Shown here in pieces: positions 1 through 11,636 of a stretch of 64,000 nt of DNA. Both the position numbers and the translations under genes were made by a program. The notes below the pieces were generated by a model. That model saw only the letters and a list, made by a program, of their open reading frames with translations. It was not told the DNA's origin and ran no database searches. Origin of the DNA: Microbacterium sp. Gd 4-13. Its GTDB lineage: Bacteria; Actinomycetota; Actinomycetes; Actinomycetales; Microbacteriaceae. Within the stretch, counting starts at the first letter, position 1, and every line of letters starts with the position of its first letter. Location: contig NZ_QEIJ01000001.1 of the NCBI RefSeq assembly GCF_003095395.1, positions 558,001 to 622,000 on the forward strand. The letters run 5' to 3'.

Positions 1-1
1 C

Positions 2-313
2 GACGACGCCCGCGCCGGGCTCGGCCAGGTGCGTCTGCTCGATCGCGTGCAGGGGCTCGACCTGCAGGCCGCTCGGGCGGCTGCCGCTGCGTCACCCTCC
101 GACATCCAGGCGCAGTTCGCGGTGGCCGACCTCGACATCGCCGGTGGCCACGTCGAGGACGCGTTCGATCGCCTGCTCGAGCTGTTCGCGGCTCTCCCCT
201 CCGACGACCGCGCTCCGGTGCGGGAGCGCCTGCTCGAGCTGTTCGGCCTGGTCGGCGATGCCGACCCGCGCGTCGGCGTCGCGCGCCGCCGCCTGACGTC
301 GCTTCTCTTCTAA
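2..313 (+). CDS. C-terminal part of a TPR/thioredoxin-type protein (partial)
   Basis: The reading frame is open from base 2 and ends at a TAA at 311-313; the start lies outside the window. The visible 103 residues are alanine- and leucine-rich helical repeats, including DIQAQFAVADLDIAGGHVED and a second helix pair before the end. This is how the C-terminal TPR region of YbbN/CnoX-like thioredoxin-domain proteins looks in actinobacteria, where such a gene often sits next to glgB. The thioredoxin domain itself is not visible, so the assignment is by resemblance. The gene converges on glgB and shares its terminator. Confidence 0.6.
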   Translation, partial: DDARAGLGQVRLLDRVQGLDLQAARAAAAASPSDIQAQFAVADLDIAGGHVEDAFDRLLELFAALPSDDRAPVRERLLELFGLVGDADPRVGVARRRLTSLLF

Positions 314-326
314 ACCGGCGAGACCG

Positions 327-379
327 CGTTCCACGCAACGAGACCCCGACATGATGTCGGGGTCTCGTTGCGTGGAACG
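327..379. terminator. Bidirectional rho-independent-type hairpin
   Basis: Two 26-base arms (327-352 and 354-379) are exact reverse complements around one central base. The hairpin lies between two convergent genes and so can end transcription from both sides. There is no U-tract, which is common in high-GC actinobacteria. Confidence 0.85.
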
Positions 380-389
380 GGTTTCGCGG

Positions 390-2540
390 TCAGGAGGCGG
401 TGTGCTTCAGGAAGAGCACTCCGAGCGGGGGGAGCGTGGGGGTCGCGCGCCCGTGGTCGTCGGCGTGGACCACGCCGTAGTTTCCGACGCCCGAACCTCC
501 GTAGACGGTGGCATCGCTGTTGAGCACCTCGGTCCATACGCCGCCCGCGGGCAGGTCGATGGCGTAGTCGTGCACCGGCTCACCCGAGAAGTTGGCGATG
601 ACGGCGACGGTGTTCCCGTGCGAGTCTCGGCGCGAGAAGGCCGAGACGTTCGGGTTCCACGAGGGCCCCCCGAGCCGGCCGAAGGCCGCGCCGTCGTGAT
701 CGCGCGCCCAGAGAGCCGACTCCTCGCGGTACACGCGGTTCAGCGCTGCCACGAAGTCGTGGAGCTGAGCGTGGGCGGGCTGCTCCAGCATCCACCAGTC
801 GAGTCCTCGGCCCTCTGACCACTCGGACATCTGGCCGAACTCCTGGCCCATGAAGAGCAACTGCTTGCCCGGGTGCCCCCACATGTATGCCAGGTAGGCG
901 CGCATGTTCGCAAGCTTCTGCCAGTGGTCTCCGGGCATGCGGCCGAAGAGGCTGCCCTTGCCGTGGACGACCTCGTCGTGGCTGATCGGCAGCACGAAGT
1001 TCTCGGTGAACGCGTAGACGAACGAGAACGACAGTTCGCCCTCGTGATGGGCGCGGTAGAGCGGGTCGCGGGAGATGTACTGGAGCGAATCGTTCATCCA
1101 CCCCATGTTCCACTTGAAGCCGAAGCCGAGCCCGCCGTGCGAGGTGGGGGCTGTGACCCCGGGGAAGCTCGTGGACTCCTCGGCGATCATCGCGATGCCG
1201 GGGTAGCGCTTGTAGGCGGTGGCGTTCACCTCCTGCAGGAACCTGATCGCCTCGAGGTTCTCGCGGCCGCCGTACTGGTTCGGAGCCCACTCGCCCTCGT
1301 TGCGCGAGTAGTCGAGGTAGAGCATCGATGCGACCGCGTCGACGCGCAGCCCGTCGACGTGGAACTCCTCGAACCAGTAGAGGGCGTTCGCGACGAGGAA
1401 GTTGCGCACCTCGCTGCGGCCGTAGTCGAAGATCAGCGTGCCCCAGTCCTTGTGCTCGCCGCGCCGAGGGTCGGGGTGCTCGTACAGGGGCTCGCCGTCG
1501 AACTGCGCGAGAGCGAAAGCATCCTTCGGGAAGTGCCCGGGAACCCAGTCCATGATCACGCCGATGCCCGCCTGGTGCAGACGATCGATGAGATACCGCA
1601 GATCGTCGGGTCCGCCGAACCGGCTCGTCGGAGCGTAGTACCCGGTCACCTGGTACCCCCACGATCCGCCGAACGGGTGCTCGGCCAGGGGCATGAACTC
1701 GACGTGGGTGAACCCCTGCTGGGTCACGTACTCCACCAGGGGGTCGGCCGCGTCGCGATAGCCGAGGCCGGGCCGCCACGAGCCGAGGTGCACCTCGTAG
1801 ATCGACATGGGCTGATCGGTCACCGGCGCCGAGGACCGTTGGGCAATCCAGGTGTCGTCGGTCCAGGTGTAGTCGGAGGAGGTGACCACGGATGCGGTGG
1901 CCGGGGGAACTTCGGCAAGACGGGCCATCGGATCGGCCTTCTCGATCCAGTTGCTCGCCCGCGTGAGGATCTCGAACTTGTAGCGGGCGCCGACACCGAT
2001 CTCGGGGATGAACAGCTCCCAGACGCCGCTGCCCCCCATGGACCTCATCGAGTGCGCCTGGCCGTCCCAGCCGTTGTGATCACCGATCACGCGCACCGCG
2101 CGCGCATCGGGTGCCCACACCGCGAATGCGACTCCCGCTGTGCCGTCGAGCACGCGCTCGTGCGCGCCGAGCACCCGCCACAGCTCTTCGTGACGCCCCT
2201 CGGCGATCAGGTGCAGGTCGAGTTCCCCGATGGTCGGCACGTGCCGGTACGGGTCATCGGCGGTGTGCGACGATCCGTCGTCGTAGGTCGCGGTGATCGT
2301 GTAGCGCCCGGGCGCCGCGGCGATGTCGGCCTCCCAGATCCCGGCGCGGAGATGACTGAACTCGACGCTCGAGCCGTCGGCGAGCTCCGCCGTGACGGTC
2401 GACGCGAGAGGACGTCGCGTGCGCACCACCCCGGTGCCGTCCGCGTCGGTGTGGACGCCCAGCACCGAGTGCGGATCGTGGTAGCTGCCCGTCGCGATGG
2501 TGTCGAGGACGACGTCGTCGGGGGTGGATGAGCGGCTCAT
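390..2540 (-). CDS. glgB: 1,4-alpha-glucan branching enzyme GlgB
   Basis: This GH13 enzyme makes alpha-1,6 branches in glycogen or in GlgE-made alpha-glucan in the cytoplasm. The 716-residue product has an N-terminal carbohydrate-binding region (HDPHSVLGVH), a (beta/alpha)8 barrel and a C-terminal beta domain. The catalytic nucleophile is Asp about 401 in DGLRVDAVASM, the acid/base is Glu about 454 in MIAEESTSF, and the transition-state Asp is in LPISHDEVVHG. The ATG at 2540 overlaps the stop of glgE by four bases, so the two genes are translationally coupled. Upstream in-frame starts lie inside glgE and are not needed. Confidence 0.97.
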   Translation of the reverse strand: MSRSSTPDDVVLDTIATGSYHDPHSVLGVHTDADGTGVVRTRRPLASTVTAELADGSSVEFSHLRAGIWEADIAAAPGRYTITATYDDGSSHTADDPYRHVPTIGELDLHLIAEGRHEELWRVLGAHERVLDGTAGVAFAVWAPDARAVRVIGDHNGWDGQAHSMRSMGGSGVWELFIPEIGVGARYKFEILTRASNWIEKADPMARLAEVPPATASVVTSSDYTWTDDTWIAQRSSAPVTDQPMSIYEVHLGSWRPGLGYRDAADPLVEYVTQQGFTHVEFMPLAEHPFGGSWGYQVTGYYAPTSRFGGPDDLRYLIDRLHQAGIGVIMDWVPGHFPKDAFALAQFDGEPLYEHPDPRRGEHKDWGTLIFDYGRSEVRNFLVANALYWFEEFHVDGLRVDAVASMLYLDYSRNEGEWAPNQYGGRENLEAIRFLQEVNATAYKRYPGIAMIAEESTSFPGVTAPTSHGGLGFGFKWNMGWMNDSLQYISRDPLYRAHHEGELSFSFVYAFTENFVLPISHDEVVHGKGSLFGRMPGDHWQKLANMRAYLAYMWGHPGKQLLFMGQEFGQMSEWSEGRGLDWWMLEQPAHAQLHDFVAALNRVYREESALWARDHDGAAFGRLGGPSWNPNVSAFSRRDSHGNTVAVIANFSGEPVHDYAIDLPAGGVWTEVLNSDATVYGGSGVGNYGVVHADDHGRATPTLPPLGVLFLKHTAS

Positions 2541-4627
2541 CGGGTCTCCTTCACGTGCAGGATGTGGACGGGCTCGACGAACGCGTCGAGACGCACGAAG
2601 TTGTGCTGGCCCCACGTCCACTGGGCTCCTGTCACGAGGTCTTCCACCTCGAACGTCTCACCGGCTGCGCCGTCCACGCCCCAGATCCTCGTGTCGAGGT
2701 GGACGGTGGTCTCGCGAGCAGAGTGCGGGTCGAGGTTCGCCACGACGATGATCGTGTCGTCGCGACCGGTCGGACTCAGCGCCGCGTCGATGTGCTTGGA
2801 GTAGACGAGGATCGCGTCGTCGTCGGTCCAGTGGAACGAGATGTTGCGCAGTTGCGCGAGCGCGGGATGCGCGCGGCGGATCTCGTTGAGGCGGCGCAGG
2901 TACGGCGCGATCGACTCGTCGCGCTCCTCGGCTCCGGCCCAGTCGCGGAACTTGTATTCGTACTTCTCGTTGTCGATGTTCTCTTCCGACCCCGGCCGTG
3001 CGACGTTCTCGATGAGCTCGTACCCGGCGTAGACGCCGTACGTGGGAGCCGCGGTGGCGGCGAGCGCCGCGCGGGTCTTGTACGCCGGCCGACCGCCGTA
3101 CTGCAGATACTCCGTGAGGATGTCGGGGGTGTTGACGAACAGGTTCGGCCGCAGGAAGTCGGCCGTCTCGTGGGCGAGACCGGTGAGGAACTCGGTGAGC
3201 TCCTCCTTGGTGTTCCGCCAGGTGAAGTAGGTGTAGCTCTGCTGGAACCCGGCCATCCCGAGCCCCTGCAGCGGGGCCGGGCGGGTGAAGGCCTCGGCGA
3301 GGAAGACGACGTCGGGGGATTCGGCGTTGACCGTCGCGATGAGCCACTCCCAGAACTGCAGCGGCTTCGTGTGCGGGTTGTCGACGCGGAAGATGTTCAC
3401 GCCCTGCGCGATCCAGTGGCGGACGACGCGCAGCACCTCGGCGCGGATGCCCTCCGGGTCGTTGTCGAAGTTGACCGGGTAGATGTCCTGGTACTTCTTC
3501 GGCGGATTCTCGGCGTACGCGATCGAGCCGTCGGGGAGCGTCGTGAACCACTCGGGGTGCTCGGCTACCCAGGGGTGGTCGGGGGAGGCCTGCAGGGCGA
3601 GATCGAGAGCGATCTCGATGTCGTGGCGTCGGGCCTCCGCCACGAAGGCGCGGAAATCGTCGAGGTCGCCGAGGTCGGGGTGGATCGCGTCGTGTCCGCC
3701 CGCGGCACCGCCGATCGCCCACGGCGATCCGGGATCGCCCGGCTTGGGGTCGAGCGTGTTGTTGGGTCCCTTGCGGTTCCGCTCGCCGATCGGGTGGATC
3801 GGCGGGAGGTAGAGCACGTCGAAGCCCATGCCGGCGACCCCGGCCAGTCGCGCGGCGGCGGTGCGGAACGTGCCGCTCACGACCGTGCCGTCCTCGGCGC
3901 GCACGGCACCCTCGGAACGCGGGAAGAACTCGTACCAGGCGCCGACACCGGCGCGCTCGCGCTCGACGAGGAGCGAGTGCTCGTCGCCCACGGTGGCCAG
4001 CGACGCGAGCGGGCGCCGGGCGAAGGACTTCTCGATCTCGGCGTAGCGGACGACCTCGAGTGCGGTCTCGTCGGATGCTGCGGGGTCGCGGAGGGTCACG
4101 GCGCCGCGCTCGAGCAGGCGCCGTTCTTCGGCCGGGCGCGACTTCTCTTTCGCGGCCCGACTGAACAGGAGCGCACCCGACTCACGCATGAGCGCCGCGT
4201 CGACGCCGGCGGAGATCTTCACGTCGGCCGCGTGCTGCCAGGTCGTGAAGTCGTCGGCGAACGCCTCGAAACGGAACTTCCAGACGCCCTGCTCGAGCGG
4301 CACGATGAGGGTCGACCACCGGTCGAAGCCGTCGCCGAGCGCGCTCAGGCGGTGCAGCGACTCGTCGCCGCCGGGAGAGAACAGCCGCACGTGCACGCCG
4401 ATGCGGTCGTGGCCCTCACGGAAGGCGGTGACGGTGAACGGCACCGCCTCGCCGACGTAGGCGGACGGGTCGAACCTGCCGCCCGGAACCTGCGGAAAGG
4501 GGAGGGCAAGCGGAATGCGAGGAGTCTGCGTCGCCCCCGGAGAGGGCGTCGCGACCACCGGTCGGACAGGGATGGACGAGGCGCTACGCCACGCCGAGGG
4601 GGAAGGAGTTCGCGTCGTCGGAGCCAC
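2537..4627 (-). CDS. glgE: Alpha-1,4-glucan:maltose-1-phosphate maltosyltransferase GlgE
   Basis: GlgE extends alpha-1,4-glucans from maltose 1-phosphate and is typical of actinobacteria. The 696-residue protein has the N-terminal GlgE domain (AFREGHDRIGVHVRL), the GlgE hallmark EFFPRSEGAV, LPPIHPIGERNRKG and the GH13 nucleophile Asp near residue 416 in IFRVDNPHTKPL, followed by the acid in VVFLAEAFTRP. A TAGGTT hexamer lies seven bases before the GTG at 4627, which supports this start and gives glgE its own leaderless promoter besides read-through from glgX. The genes that make maltose 1-phosphate (treS/pep2) or glgM are not in the window. Confidence 0.96.
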   Translation of the reverse strand: MAPTTRTPSPSAWRSASSIPVRPVVATPSPGATQTPRIPLALPFPQVPGGRFDPSAYVGEAVPFTVTAFREGHDRIGVHVRLFSPGGDESLHRLSALGDGFDRWSTLIVPLEQGVWKFRFEAFADDFTTWQHAADVKISAGVDAALMRESGALLFSRAAKEKSRPAEERRLLERGAVTLRDPAASDETALEVVRYAEIEKSFARRPLASLATVGDEHSLLVERERAGVGAWYEFFPRSEGAVRAEDGTVVSGTFRTAAARLAGVAGMGFDVLYLPPIHPIGERNRKGPNNTLDPKPGDPGSPWAIGGAAGGHDAIHPDLGDLDDFRAFVAEARRHDIEIALDLALQASPDHPWVAEHPEWFTTLPDGSIAYAENPPKKYQDIYPVNFDNDPEGIRAEVLRVVRHWIAQGVNIFRVDNPHTKPLQFWEWLIATVNAESPDVVFLAEAFTRPAPLQGLGMAGFQQSYTYFTWRNTKEELTEFLTGLAHETADFLRPNLFVNTPDILTEYLQYGGRPAYKTRAALAATAAPTYGVYAGYELIENVARPGSEENIDNEKYEYKFRDWAGAEERDESIAPYLRRLNEIRRAHPALAQLRNISFHWTDDDAILVYSKHIDAALSPTGRDDTIIVVANLDPHSARETTVHLDTRIWGVDGAAGETFEVEDLVTGAQWTWGQHNFVRLDAFVEPVHILHVKETR

Positions 4628-4633
4628 GGTTGA

Positions 4634-4639
4634 AACCTA
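4634..4639 (-). promoter_or_regulatory. -10 hexamer TAGGTT of glgE
   Basis: TAGGTT on the reverse strand; its last base is 7 bases from the GTG of glgE, so transcription would begin at the start codon (leaderless). Confidence 0.6.
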
Positions 4640-4695
4640 CCGTGGCTCTCCGGCGCATGACAGCGGACCGGAAGCGGTTGACAGATGCGTCGTGA

Positions 4696-6783
4696 TCACT
4701 CAGCGACGAAAAGTCGCATCGAGGTGCCCACGAGGGAGACGGTGTCGCCGGGCGCTGAAGCGCCGTCCTGCGCGGCGGGCCGCTCGTCCGCGCTCGACCA
4801 GACCGGCACGTAGCGTGCGACGCCGTCGAGCAGAGGAAGGGTGACGTCGATGGGGCGTTCGTCGCCGTGCACCATCAGGAGCACCGTGTTCGGGTCCTCG
4901 AACTCCGGAGTGGAGGTGGCCACGTACTGCAGCGTGCGGTGCGCCGGGTTCGTCCACCGGTCCTCCGACATCGTCTCGCCGCGCTCGTCGTACCAGGCCA
5001 TCACCGAGGCGGACGGCGTCGACTCGCCGGAGCGAGCGAAGCGCGTCGGGCGCAACGCGGGGTTGGCCTGCCGGAGGCGGATCAGCTCGCGCACGTGGGC
5101 GAAAAGGTCTTCCTGCCAGGGCTCGTGCTGCCACGACAGCCAGGTCAGCGCCGAGTCGTGGCAGTAGGCGTTGTTGTTCCCGCGCTGGGTGCGTGCGAAC
5201 TCGTCGCCCGCCGTCAGCATGGGTACGCCCGCCGACAGCAGCAGCGTGCCCAGCAGGTTGCGCATCGCTTTGCGGCGCGTTGCGAGGATGCCTTCGTCGT
5301 CGGTCTTGCCCTCGGCGCCGTGGTTGAAGGAGCGGTTGGTGTCGGCGCCGTCGCGATTGTGCTCGCCGTTGCCGATGTTGTGCTTGACGTCGTACGAGAC
5401 GAGGTCGCGGAGGGTGAAGCCGTCGTGAGCGGTGACGAAGTTCACGCTCGCCAGGGGCCCGCGCTCGACGCTGAAGGTGTTCGACGACCCCGCGAGGCGC
5501 GTCGCGAAGCCGCCGACCCCGACGGGCGCGGTGTCGGCTCGTCGCGCATAGTCGACGTCGCTCAGCCAGAAATTGCGCACACGGTCGCGGTAGCGGTCGT
5601 TCCATTCCGACCAGCCGGCCCCGAAGTTGCCGGTCTGCCATCCGCCCATCCCGACATCCCAGGGCTCGGCGATCATCTTCACGTCGGCGAGCTGGGGGTC
5701 GTGGAGGATCGCCTGCAGGAGCGGATGCTGCGGGGTGAACGCGTGAGTCTCGTCACGGCCGAGTGTGGCCGCCAGGTCGAAACGGAAACCGTCGACCTGC
5801 ACCTCCTGAGCCCAGTAGCGCAACGAGTCGATCACCAGTCTCGCGGCCGCGTCGGTCGAGGTGTCGACGGCGTTTCCGCACCCGGTGACGTCGATGTACG
5901 TGCCGTCTTCGGTCTGCCGGTAGTAGTTGCGGTTGTCGATGCCGCGAAAGCTCGTGCGCGGTCCTCCGATGCCCTCCTCCGCCGTGTGGTTGTAGACCAC
6001 GTCGAGGATCACTTCGAGGCCCGCCTCGTGGAGCAGCTTCACCATGCCCTTGAACTCGCGGAGGATGGCCTCCGGCCCCTCCCGCCGGCTCTCGGCCGTC
6101 GCGTAGGCACCGTGAGGGGTGAAGAAGTTGAGGGAGTTGTACCCCCAGTAGTTCGTCAACCCGAGCTGGAGCAGCCGTGGCTCGGTGGCGAAAGCGTGCA
6201 CGGGCAGGAGCTCGACGCTGGTCACACCGAGCGTCTGCAGATGCTCGATCATCGCGGGATGCGCGAGGCCGGCGTAGGTGCCGTGGAGCGCCGGGGGCAC
6301 ATCGGGGTGGCGTTTCGTGAGGCCCTTGACGTGACCTTCGTAGATAACCGTCCGATCGAGAGGGATGCGCGGTTTGCGCGCGTCGCCCCAGTCGAACCCG
6401 CCGTCGACGACGACGGAGCGCCAGTCTTCGTATCCGCCGGAGACGAGGCCTCGGGAGTACGGCTCGACCAGGAGTGTCGTCGGGTTGAAGGTGTTCCCGG
6501 AGCCGTGCGGACCGTTGACCCGGATCGCGTACCGCGCGCCGGGACGCAGCAGCTCGCTCGTGACGCTCCATACGCCGTCACCGGCGTCGGACATCGGGAG
6601 CACCGCGGTCGCCCAGTCGAGATCGGTGTCGTCGAAGACGACGAGATCCATCGCGTCGGCGGTGCCCGACCACACCCGGAGGGTGGCGATCCCGTCCGCG
6701 CCCCGTCGCACGCCCAGGTCATCGAGCGCGGGACCGAGGAAGCGGGGGCCGGAGAGGACGGAGGGCGTCTCGGTGCGGACCAT
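4696..6783 (-). CDS. glgX: Glycogen debranching enzyme GlgX
   Basis: GlgX hydrolyses alpha-1,6 branches of limit dextrins. The 695-residue protein carries an N-terminal CBM48-like domain and a GH13 isoamylase-type barrel. Motifs seen are VDGFRFDLAATLG with the nucleophile Asp, MIAEPWDVG with the acid Glu and VTAHDGFTLRDL with the third acid. It also has the isoamylase-type signature VVYNHTAEEG. Length matches the family. It is first of three reverse-strand glucan genes, with a 68-base gap before glgE. The ATG at 6783 lies 8 bases from a TACTCT hexamer, so its mRNA is probably leaderless. Confidence 0.95.
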   Translation of the reverse strand: MVRTETPSVLSGPRFLGPALDDLGVRRGADGIATLRVWSGTADAMDLVVFDDTDLDWATAVLPMSDAGDGVWSVTSELLRPGARYAIRVNGPHGSGNTFNPTTLLVEPYSRGLVSGGYEDWRSVVVDGGFDWGDARKPRIPLDRTVIYEGHVKGLTKRHPDVPPALHGTYAGLAHPAMIEHLQTLGVTSVELLPVHAFATEPRLLQLGLTNYWGYNSLNFFTPHGAYATAESRREGPEAILREFKGMVKLLHEAGLEVILDVVYNHTAEEGIGGPRTSFRGIDNRNYYRQTEDGTYIDVTGCGNAVDTSTDAAARLVIDSLRYWAQEVQVDGFRFDLAATLGRDETHAFTPQHPLLQAILHDPQLADVKMIAEPWDVGMGGWQTGNFGAGWSEWNDRYRDRVRNFWLSDVDYARRADTAPVGVGGFATRLAGSSNTFSVERGPLASVNFVTAHDGFTLRDLVSYDVKHNIGNGEHNRDGADTNRSFNHGAEGKTDDEGILATRRKAMRNLLGTLLLSAGVPMLTAGDEFARTQRGNNNAYCHDSALTWLSWQHEPWQEDLFAHVRELIRLRQANPALRPTRFARSGESTPSASVMAWYDERGETMSEDRWTNPAHRTLQYVATSTPEFEDPNTVLLMVHGDERPIDVTLPLLDGVARYVPVWSSADERPAAQDGASAPGDTVSLVGTSMRLFVAE

Positions 6784-6789
6784 GCGTCC

Positions 6790-6796
6790 TAGAGTA
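6790..6796. promoter_or_regulatory. Shared bidirectional -10 element between glgX and the cysteine desulfurase gene
   Basis: TAGAGTA reads as TAGAGT on the plus strand (6790-6795) and TACTCT on the minus strand (6796-6791), both fitting TANNNT. The minus box is 8 bases from the glgX ATG (leaderless). The plus box would give a leader of about 34 bases that includes the Shine-Dalgarno AAGGAG of the cysteine desulfurase. Confidence 0.55.
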
Positions 6797-6835
6797 ATGA
6801 GGCCGGAAGTCCGGAAAGTTACGCAAGGAGGCGGC

Positions 6836-7999
6836 GTGGCCGTCTACGTCGATCATGCGGCCACGACGCCGCTGCGCCCCGAGGCGCGAGCCGCGTGGCT
6901 CGAAGCCCAGGACGTCGTGGGCAACGCTTCGTCGATCCACGGCGGCGGACAGGCGGCCCGCCGCGTGCTCGAGGGCGCTCGCGAGCGTCTCGCCGCGGTG
7001 CTGGACTGCGACCCGGTCGAGGTGGTGTTCACCTCGGGTGGTACCGAGTCGATCAACCTCGCACTCAAGGGACTGTGGTGGTCACGGCGTCCGGCTGCCG
7101 CCTCTGTGGTGCTGCCTGATGGTGAGCACCACGCGACGCTCGACGCCGTCCGCTGGCTCGCCGACCACGAGGGCGCCGCGGTCGTCCCGGTGCCCCTCGA
7201 CGCGGTGGGTCGCATCGATCCCGGCGCGTTCGCGCACGCGCTTCCCGGCGCGGCGGTCGCGACCGCTCTCGTGGCGAACAACGAGGTGGGCACGGTCAAC
7301 GACGCCGCCGGGCTCGCCGCTGCCGCCGCAGCCGCGGGGGTCGCGCTCCACCTCGACGCCGTCTCGGCCTTCGGACACCTGCCGGTGTCCTTCCGGCGGT
7401 GGCGGGCGGATGCGGCGGGCCCCACCGGGCTCGTCGCGGTGAGCGTATCGGGGCACAAGGTCGGAGCGCCCGTGGGTGTCGGTGCGCTCGTCGTGGGCCG
7501 GGCGGCGACCCCGACGCCGCTGCAGCACGGCGGCGGGCAGCAGCGGGGCCTCCGAGCCGGGACGCAGGACATCGCCGGCGCAGCCGCGTTCGCCGTGGCC
7601 GCGGAGCTCGCCGTGGGCGAGCGCGAAGAGGAGGCGCGGCGTCTGGACAATCTTCGCGACGCGCTGGCACGCAGCATCCGAGACGCCCTTCCGGAAGCCG
7701 AGGTGCTCGGCGACCCGGTCGACCGCATCCCGGGCAATCTGCACGTGCTGTTCCCCGGCGCGGCGGGGGAGACCCTGCTGTTCCTGCTCGATCAGGCCGG
7801 GGTGTCGGTGTCGACGGGGTCGGCTTGCCAGGCCGGTGTTCCCGAACCCTCGCACGTCGTGCTGGCTCTGGGGCGGAGCGAACGCGACGCGCGCTCGGTG
7901 CTGCGGTTCACTTTCGGACGCACCTCCACCGCCGCGGATGCTGAGGCCGTCGCCCGTGCGCTGCCGCTCGCCTACGAGCGCGCCGCCGCCGCTCGCTGA
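6836..7999 (+). CDS. Cysteine desulfurase (IscS/NifS family), probable sulfur donor for MnmA
   Basis: PLP enzyme that takes sulfur from cysteine and passes it on as a persulfide. The 387-residue protein starts VYVDHAATTPLRPEA, has the PLP-binding HHATLDAV region, the Schiff-base Lys about 208 in SVSGHKVGAP, and the persulfide Cys about 331 in TGSACQAG. The GTG at 6836 is preceded by AAGGAG with a 5-base spacer. The next gene, 33 bases on, is mnmA, the tRNA 2-thiolase, so the likely role is supplying tRNA thiolation, as in other desulfurase-mnmA pairs. Fe-S assembly is an alternative. Confidence 0.92.
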   Translation: MAVYVDHAATTPLRPEARAAWLEAQDVVGNASSIHGGGQAARRVLEGARERLAAVLDCDPVEVVFTSGGTESINLALKGLWWSRRPAAASVVLPDGEHHATLDAVRWLADHEGAAVVPVPLDAVGRIDPGAFAHALPGAAVATALVANNEVGTVNDAAGLAAAAAAAGVALHLDAVSAFGHLPVSFRRWRADAAGPTGLVAVSVSGHKVGAPVGVGALVVGRAATPTPLQHGGGQQRGLRAGTQDIAGAAAFAVAAELAVGEREEEARRLDNLRDALARSIRDALPEAEVLGDPVDRIPGNLHVLFPGAAGETLLFLLDQAGVSVSTGSACQAGVPEPSHVVLALGRSERDARSVLRFTFGRTSTAADAEAVARALPLAYERAAAAR

Positions 8000-8020
8000 G
8001 CCCCGGCGCGCGGCGCTCCG

Positions 8021-8026
8021 TAGACT
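8021..8026 (+). promoter_or_regulatory. -10 hexamer TAGACT of mnmA
   Basis: The last base of TAGACT is 7 bases from the mnmA ATG, as expected for a leaderless mRNA. A GGAG also occurs inside the six-base gap, but it would not be fully transcribed. Confidence 0.6.
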
Positions 8027-8032
8027 GGAGGA

Positions 8033-9130
8033 ATGCGGATTCTTGCAGCCATGAGCGGTGGCGTCGATTCGGCCGTCGCGGCCGCCAGAGCCGTCGACGC
8101 GGGCCATGAGGTCGTCGGCGTGCACCTCGCCCTCTCGCGCGCAGGCGGCACGCTCCGCGCCGGCAGCAGGGGATGCTGCACCATCGAGGACGCCATGGAT
8201 GCCCGGCGGGCGGCCGACAAGCTGGGGATGCCGTTCTACGTCTGGGACTTCTCCGAGCGTTTCCGCGACGACGTGATCGACGACTTCGTGGCGGAGTACC
8301 GCGCGGGCCGCACCCCCAATCCCTGCATGCGCTGCAACGAGAAGATCAAGTTCGCCGCTCTCCTGGAGCGCGCCGTCGAGCTCGGGTTCGACGCGGTGTG
8401 CACGGGGCACTACGCGACCCTCGTCGACGGACCCGACGGGCTCGAGCTCCACCGGGCGTCCGACTCCGCGAAGGATCAGTCCTACGTCCTCGGCGTGCTG
8501 ACGGCCGAGCAGCTGGCGCACACGTATTTCCCGCTGGGCGACACGCCGTCGAAGGCGCTGGTGCGGGCAGAGGCCGCCGAGCGCGGGCTGACCGTCGCGC
8601 AGAAGCCCGATAGCCATGACATCTGCTTCATCCCCGACGGCGACACGCGCGGATGGCTCGCGGAGCGCGTCGGCGCCGAGCAGGGCGAGATCCTCGATCG
8701 ATCGGGCGCGGTGATCGGTCGTCACGACGGCGCGCACGCCTTCACCGTCGGTCAGCGCAAGGGGCTCCAGCTCGGGGTTCCGGCCGCCGATGGCAAGCCC
8801 CGGTTCGTGCTCGAGGTGCGCCCGGTGTCGAACACGGTGGTCGTCGGTCCGAAGGAGGCCCTCGCGACCGCCGAGATCGCGGGGGAGCGCCACTCCTGGG
8901 CCGGTCGCGCGCCGGCTCAGACGGCGTTCGCCTGCGACGTGCAGATCCGTGCGCACTCGGATCCGGTGCCCGCGCGTGCGACGGTTGCCGACGGCTGGGT
9001 CACCGTGGTGCCGGACGAGCCCTTCGACGGGGTCGCTCCCGGCCAGACCGCCGTCCTCTACGACGGGACACGCGTGCTCGGGCAGTTCACGATCGCCCGC
9101 ACCGTGTCGGCGGTCCCGGCCATCGTCTGA
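8033..9130 (+). CDS. mnmA: tRNA-specific 2-thiouridylase MnmA
   Basis: MnmA adenylates U34 of Lys, Glu and Gln tRNAs and replaces the 2-oxygen by sulfur. The 365-residue product has the PP-loop [10 protein letters not shown] near the N-terminus, catalytic Cys about 98 in [12 protein letters not shown] and Cys about 198 in [10 protein letters not shown], close to the positions known for the family (102 and 199 in E. coli). A C-terminal beta-barrel region follows. It lies just behind a cysteine desulfurase, which probably delivers the sulfur. Its own TAGACT box suggests that it can also be expressed alone. Confidence 0.97.
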   Translation: MRILAAMSGGVDSAVAAARAVDAGHEVVGVHLALSRAGGTLRAGSRGCCTIEDAMDARRAADKLGMPFYVWDFSERFRDDVIDDFVAEYRAGRTPNPCMRCNEKIKFAALLERAVELGFDAVCTGHYATLVDGPDGLELHRASDSAKDQSYVLGVLTAEQLAHTYFPLGDTPSKALVRAEAAERGLTVAQKPDSHDICFIPDGDTRGWLAERVGAEQGEILDRSGAVIGRHDGAHAFTVGQRKGLQLGVPAADGKPRFVLEVRPVSNTVVVGPKEALATAEIAGERHSWAGRAPAQTAFACDVQIRAHSDPVPARATVADGWVTVVPDEPFDGVAPGQTAVLYDGTRVLGQFTIARTVSAVPAIV

Positions 9131-9179
9131 CGCGACGGCGCGGTGGTGTCCACCCCGCGGAGATGTCTGCGCCGCTCTC

Positions 9180-11576
<2,397 letters not shown>

Positions 11577-11636
11577 TCGGTGAGCCCGAGTGTCGTACCT
11601 TTGTTCTACTCTCGTCGCATCGAGAGAGGAACACCG

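Noticed and set aside
873..2531. 552-residue open frame on the plus strand opposite glgB
   Set aside because: It is antisense to a certain gene and composed of low-information Arg/Val/Gly-rich sequence, a usual by-product of high GC content.
7082..8956. 624-residue open frame on the minus strand opposite the desulfurase and mnmA
   Set aside because: It spans two well-conserved genes and the gap between them and has no recognisable domain.
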